Made by a program: the position numbers and the translations under genes. The notes beneath the pieces are model-generated. The model did not search any database. It was not told where the DNA came from and was given only the letters and a program-made list of their open reading frames with translations. DNA of 15,274 nucleotides from Avanaerovorax sp964442135 (GTDB lineage: Bacteria > Bacillota > Clostridia > Peptostreptococcales > Anaerovoracaceae): the NCBI GenBank assembly GCA_964442135.1, contig CAYTYN010000034.1, positions 1 to 15,274 of the forward strand, written 5' to 3'. Of the stretch, positions 14,310-15,274 are shown piece after piece; positions within the stretch are counted from its first letter, which is position 1; the number at the start of each line of letters is the position of its first letter.

Positions 14310-14452
14310 TTTGGGAATTTTTTGGGACAGGACAACGGTTGGGACAAAATGCTGTCCCAAATGCGTTTTTAAACTTCACTTCGTTTTTTCGAAAGATAAG
14401 GAAAAGTTTGCGTAGCGTTTCTTTTTGGGTTAGCATGATTTTCCCAAAACGC
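14310..14452. repeat. REP/MITE-like palindrome cluster in an AT-rich gap
   Basis: TTTGGGACAG (14321-14330) is repeated as TTGGGACA (14339-14346), and both can pair with CTGTCCCAAA (14352-14361). More imperfect dyads follow: AAACTT (14371-14376)/AAGTTT (14404-14409), and GCGTTTC with TTTGGG (about 14414-14429) opposite CCCAAAACGC (14443-14452). The TTGGGACA/TGTCCC style resembles the palindromic extragenic elements near IS200-like (RAYT) transposases in Firmicutes. The rest of 14256-14580 shows no gene. Confidence 0.45.
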
Positions 14453-14587
14453 CTGAAATCCATCCCCAAATAATATATAAATTCATTTAGTATCATAGTT
14501 TTTCGTATCTGGATGTTTTAAAAATGGTAAAATCGCATGTTAACGCAAATTATCACTTTGTTTTATGATTAAGAAAAGGAGGTAAAG

Positions 14588-14728
14588 ATGATGTTTACGA
14601 AAAAGATGCGAATATTTATAACTTCTAATGAAAGAAATATTTCTTGTGCAAGGCTTACAAGCTTTGCACTCACCCCGTCTGATACTCGCTCATATCCTCG
14701 CAATCCCATCACATTATCCAGCAAGTAG
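14588..14728 (+). CDS. Short ORF (46 aa) behind a strong ribosome binding site, doubtful
   Basis: AAAAGGAGG (14574-14582) sits 5 nt before ATGATG at 14588, and the frame runs 46 codons to TAG at 14726-14728. The first fifteen residues (MMFTKKMRIFITSNE) look protein-like; the rest does not and is antisense to the possible transposase fragment. It may be the intact beginning of a gene broken by an insertion. TTAACG (14540-14545) and TATGAT (14564-14569), 18 nt apart, could be its promoter, but then transcription would begin inside the ribosome binding site. Confidence 0.2.
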   Translation: MMFTKKMRIFITSNERNISCARLTSFALTPSDTRSYPRNPITLSSK

Positions 14729-14746
14729 ACATAAATATCAAACATG
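14632..14746 (-). pseudogene. Possible ISLre2-like transposase fragment
   Basis: On the minus strand the stretch MFDIYVYLLDNVMGLRGYERVS followed by SAKLVSLAQEI recalls the YVYLLDxxLGLxxYERIS block in the N-terminal half of ISLre2 (UPF0236-type) transposases. The similarity ends abruptly on both sides, with neither the N-terminus nor the catalytic region. No terminal inverted repeats were found. Recognition is by memory of the family and is weak. Confidence 0.3.
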
Positions 14747-14925
14747 TTGACTGTACACTGAGTGTTTGTGAAACGGTCGCTGAATACAAAGGAAAAGAAA
14801 ATGAAAAGTAAAACTGAATAATGAGGATAACAGAAGTATCGGTGAACTGGGCAGGAACCCTTAAGGCCGGCACTGCTATCCGAGAGTTTGTGAATGGTCT
14901 GTACTTGACAAAGAATCATTAAGAG

Positions 14926-14978
14926 CCTGGCAAAACATAAGTGATCCTGATTCAGGATATGTTTTGTCAGGTTTTTTT
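14926..14978 (+). terminator. Strong orphan terminator
   Basis: CCTGGCAAAACATA (14926-14939) pairs with TATGTTTTGTCAGG (14958-14971) over 14 bp with one G-U. Inside it ATCCTGA/TCAGGAT (14944-14958) extends the helix, and seven T follow (14972-14978). No intact gene is seen upstream on the + strand, so it ends either an RNA gene or a decayed gene. Confidence 0.8.
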
Positions 14979-15030
14979 GTTGCCTTTTTCAGTTCACTTA
15001 TGTTGGGAGGCTCGGAACGGAGCACCATGT

Positions 15031-15274
15031 GAGAAGAAAAAATATATTAGAAAATGGGAAGTGCTGGAGAAAGAATATGAAACAGCCGGAATGGATAGGA
15101 GCTCGATTGAAGAAATGAAACGCTTTGATTGGGAACTTTTTAAGAAAGAACGGATTTTCTGCAGACATAATCAGTATCTGGAAACCGGCTATCCATATAA
15201 TGAAGGGAAAAGCCCGGAACAAAATTCTTTGATGTTAAAGTTTATAGAGAAGTTTTCATATGAAGAACGATATT
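15031..15274 (+). CDS. Hypothetical protein, 3' end beyond the window, start uncertain
   Basis: The frame from 15031 is open to the window end (81 codons): EKKKYIRKWEVLEKEYETAG, then MDRSSIEEMKRFDWELFKKE, then RIFCRHNQYLETGYPYNEG. It is charged, helical-looking and soluble, and reminds me of small hypothetical proteins carried by Clostridial conjugative elements, without a known function. GGGAGG (15005-15010) and an ATG (15027) lie upstream, but that ATG is followed directly by TGA and is one base out of frame. Other in-frame candidates are GTG at 15061 and ATG at 15091. Confidence 0.5.

Noticed and set aside
14167..14496. Minus-strand open frame of 109 codons after tsf
   Set aside because: It crosses the tsf terminator and the palindrome cluster; the translation is explained by repeats.
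14761..14923. Short + strand frames MKSKTE and a 33-residue frame from 14821
   Set aside because: The first is six codons long, the second has no ribosome binding site; they may be remains of a decayed gene ended by the terminator at 14926-14978.
14281..15274. CRISPR array or tandem repeats
   Set aside because: Repeats here are inverted and irregular, with no regular spacers.
1..15274. tRNA or rRNA genes
   Set aside because: I saw no cloverleaf with GTTCGAATC-type T-arm and no rRNA signature on either strand.

Overview
The window looks like a low-to-medium GC Gram-positive anaerobe of the class Clostridia (Eubacteriales-like). Three things point there: a single reading frame joining IspH to four S1 domains, a Firmicutes-type Tad/Flp pilus cluster with no secretin or other outer-membrane parts, and heavy use of AGA/AGG arginine and ATA isoleucine codons with strong GGAGG ribosome binding sites. 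This is inferred from gene content, not from any database match.

Layout. A terminator at the left edge (7-40) closes an unseen upstream unit. It is followed by cca (tRNA CCA-adding enzyme, +) and, convergent to it, trpS (tryptophanyl-tRNA synthetase, -) with its own near-consensus promoter. Across a short AT-rich divergent region, a promoter at 2708-2736 drives a tight nine-gene Tad operon (2762-9743): TadZ-like ATPase, TadA/CpaF ATPase, TadB, TadC, a 44-residue Flp1-type pilin, a small TadE-like pseudopilin, a DUF5702-like protein, a TadE-like protein with two Cys/His metal-site modules, and a DUF6382-like cytosolic protein. The operon ends in a long hairpin terminator in which the promoter of the next gene is embedded. 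That gene is ispH fused to ribosomal protein S1 (9846-11930). It carries a separate -10 box, Shine-Dalgarno and ATG inside the fusion junction, which could allow free S1 to be made.

After a terminator at 11981-12013 comes an intergenic stretch with two palindromes, a promoter and a 32-residue single-membrane-span microprotein (12159-12257). Its terminator again overlaps a promoter, this time for rpsB-tsf. The rpsB transcript starts with a folded leader of about 130 nt that may be an autoregulatory element. The unit ends at a terminator right after tsf, so pyrH and frr are not attached.

From about 14256 to the end the base composition turns AT-rich and the content is accessory debris: a REP/MITE-like palindrome cluster, a fragment resembling an ISLre2-type transposase on the minus strand, an orphan strong terminator at 14926-14978, and the beginning of a hypothetical gene cut by the window end whose ATG is out of frame by one base.

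Functionally the left and right parts serve translation (tRNA maturation, Trp charging, S1, S2, EF-Ts) plus the last step of the MEP isoprenoid pathway. The centre encodes a surface pilus machine probably used for adhesion or biofilm. I found no clearly unknown multi-gene system. The least ordinary items are the Gln-5 pilin, the metal-site TadE fusion, the internal S1 expression signals, the promoters built into terminators, the rpsB leader and the microprotein.
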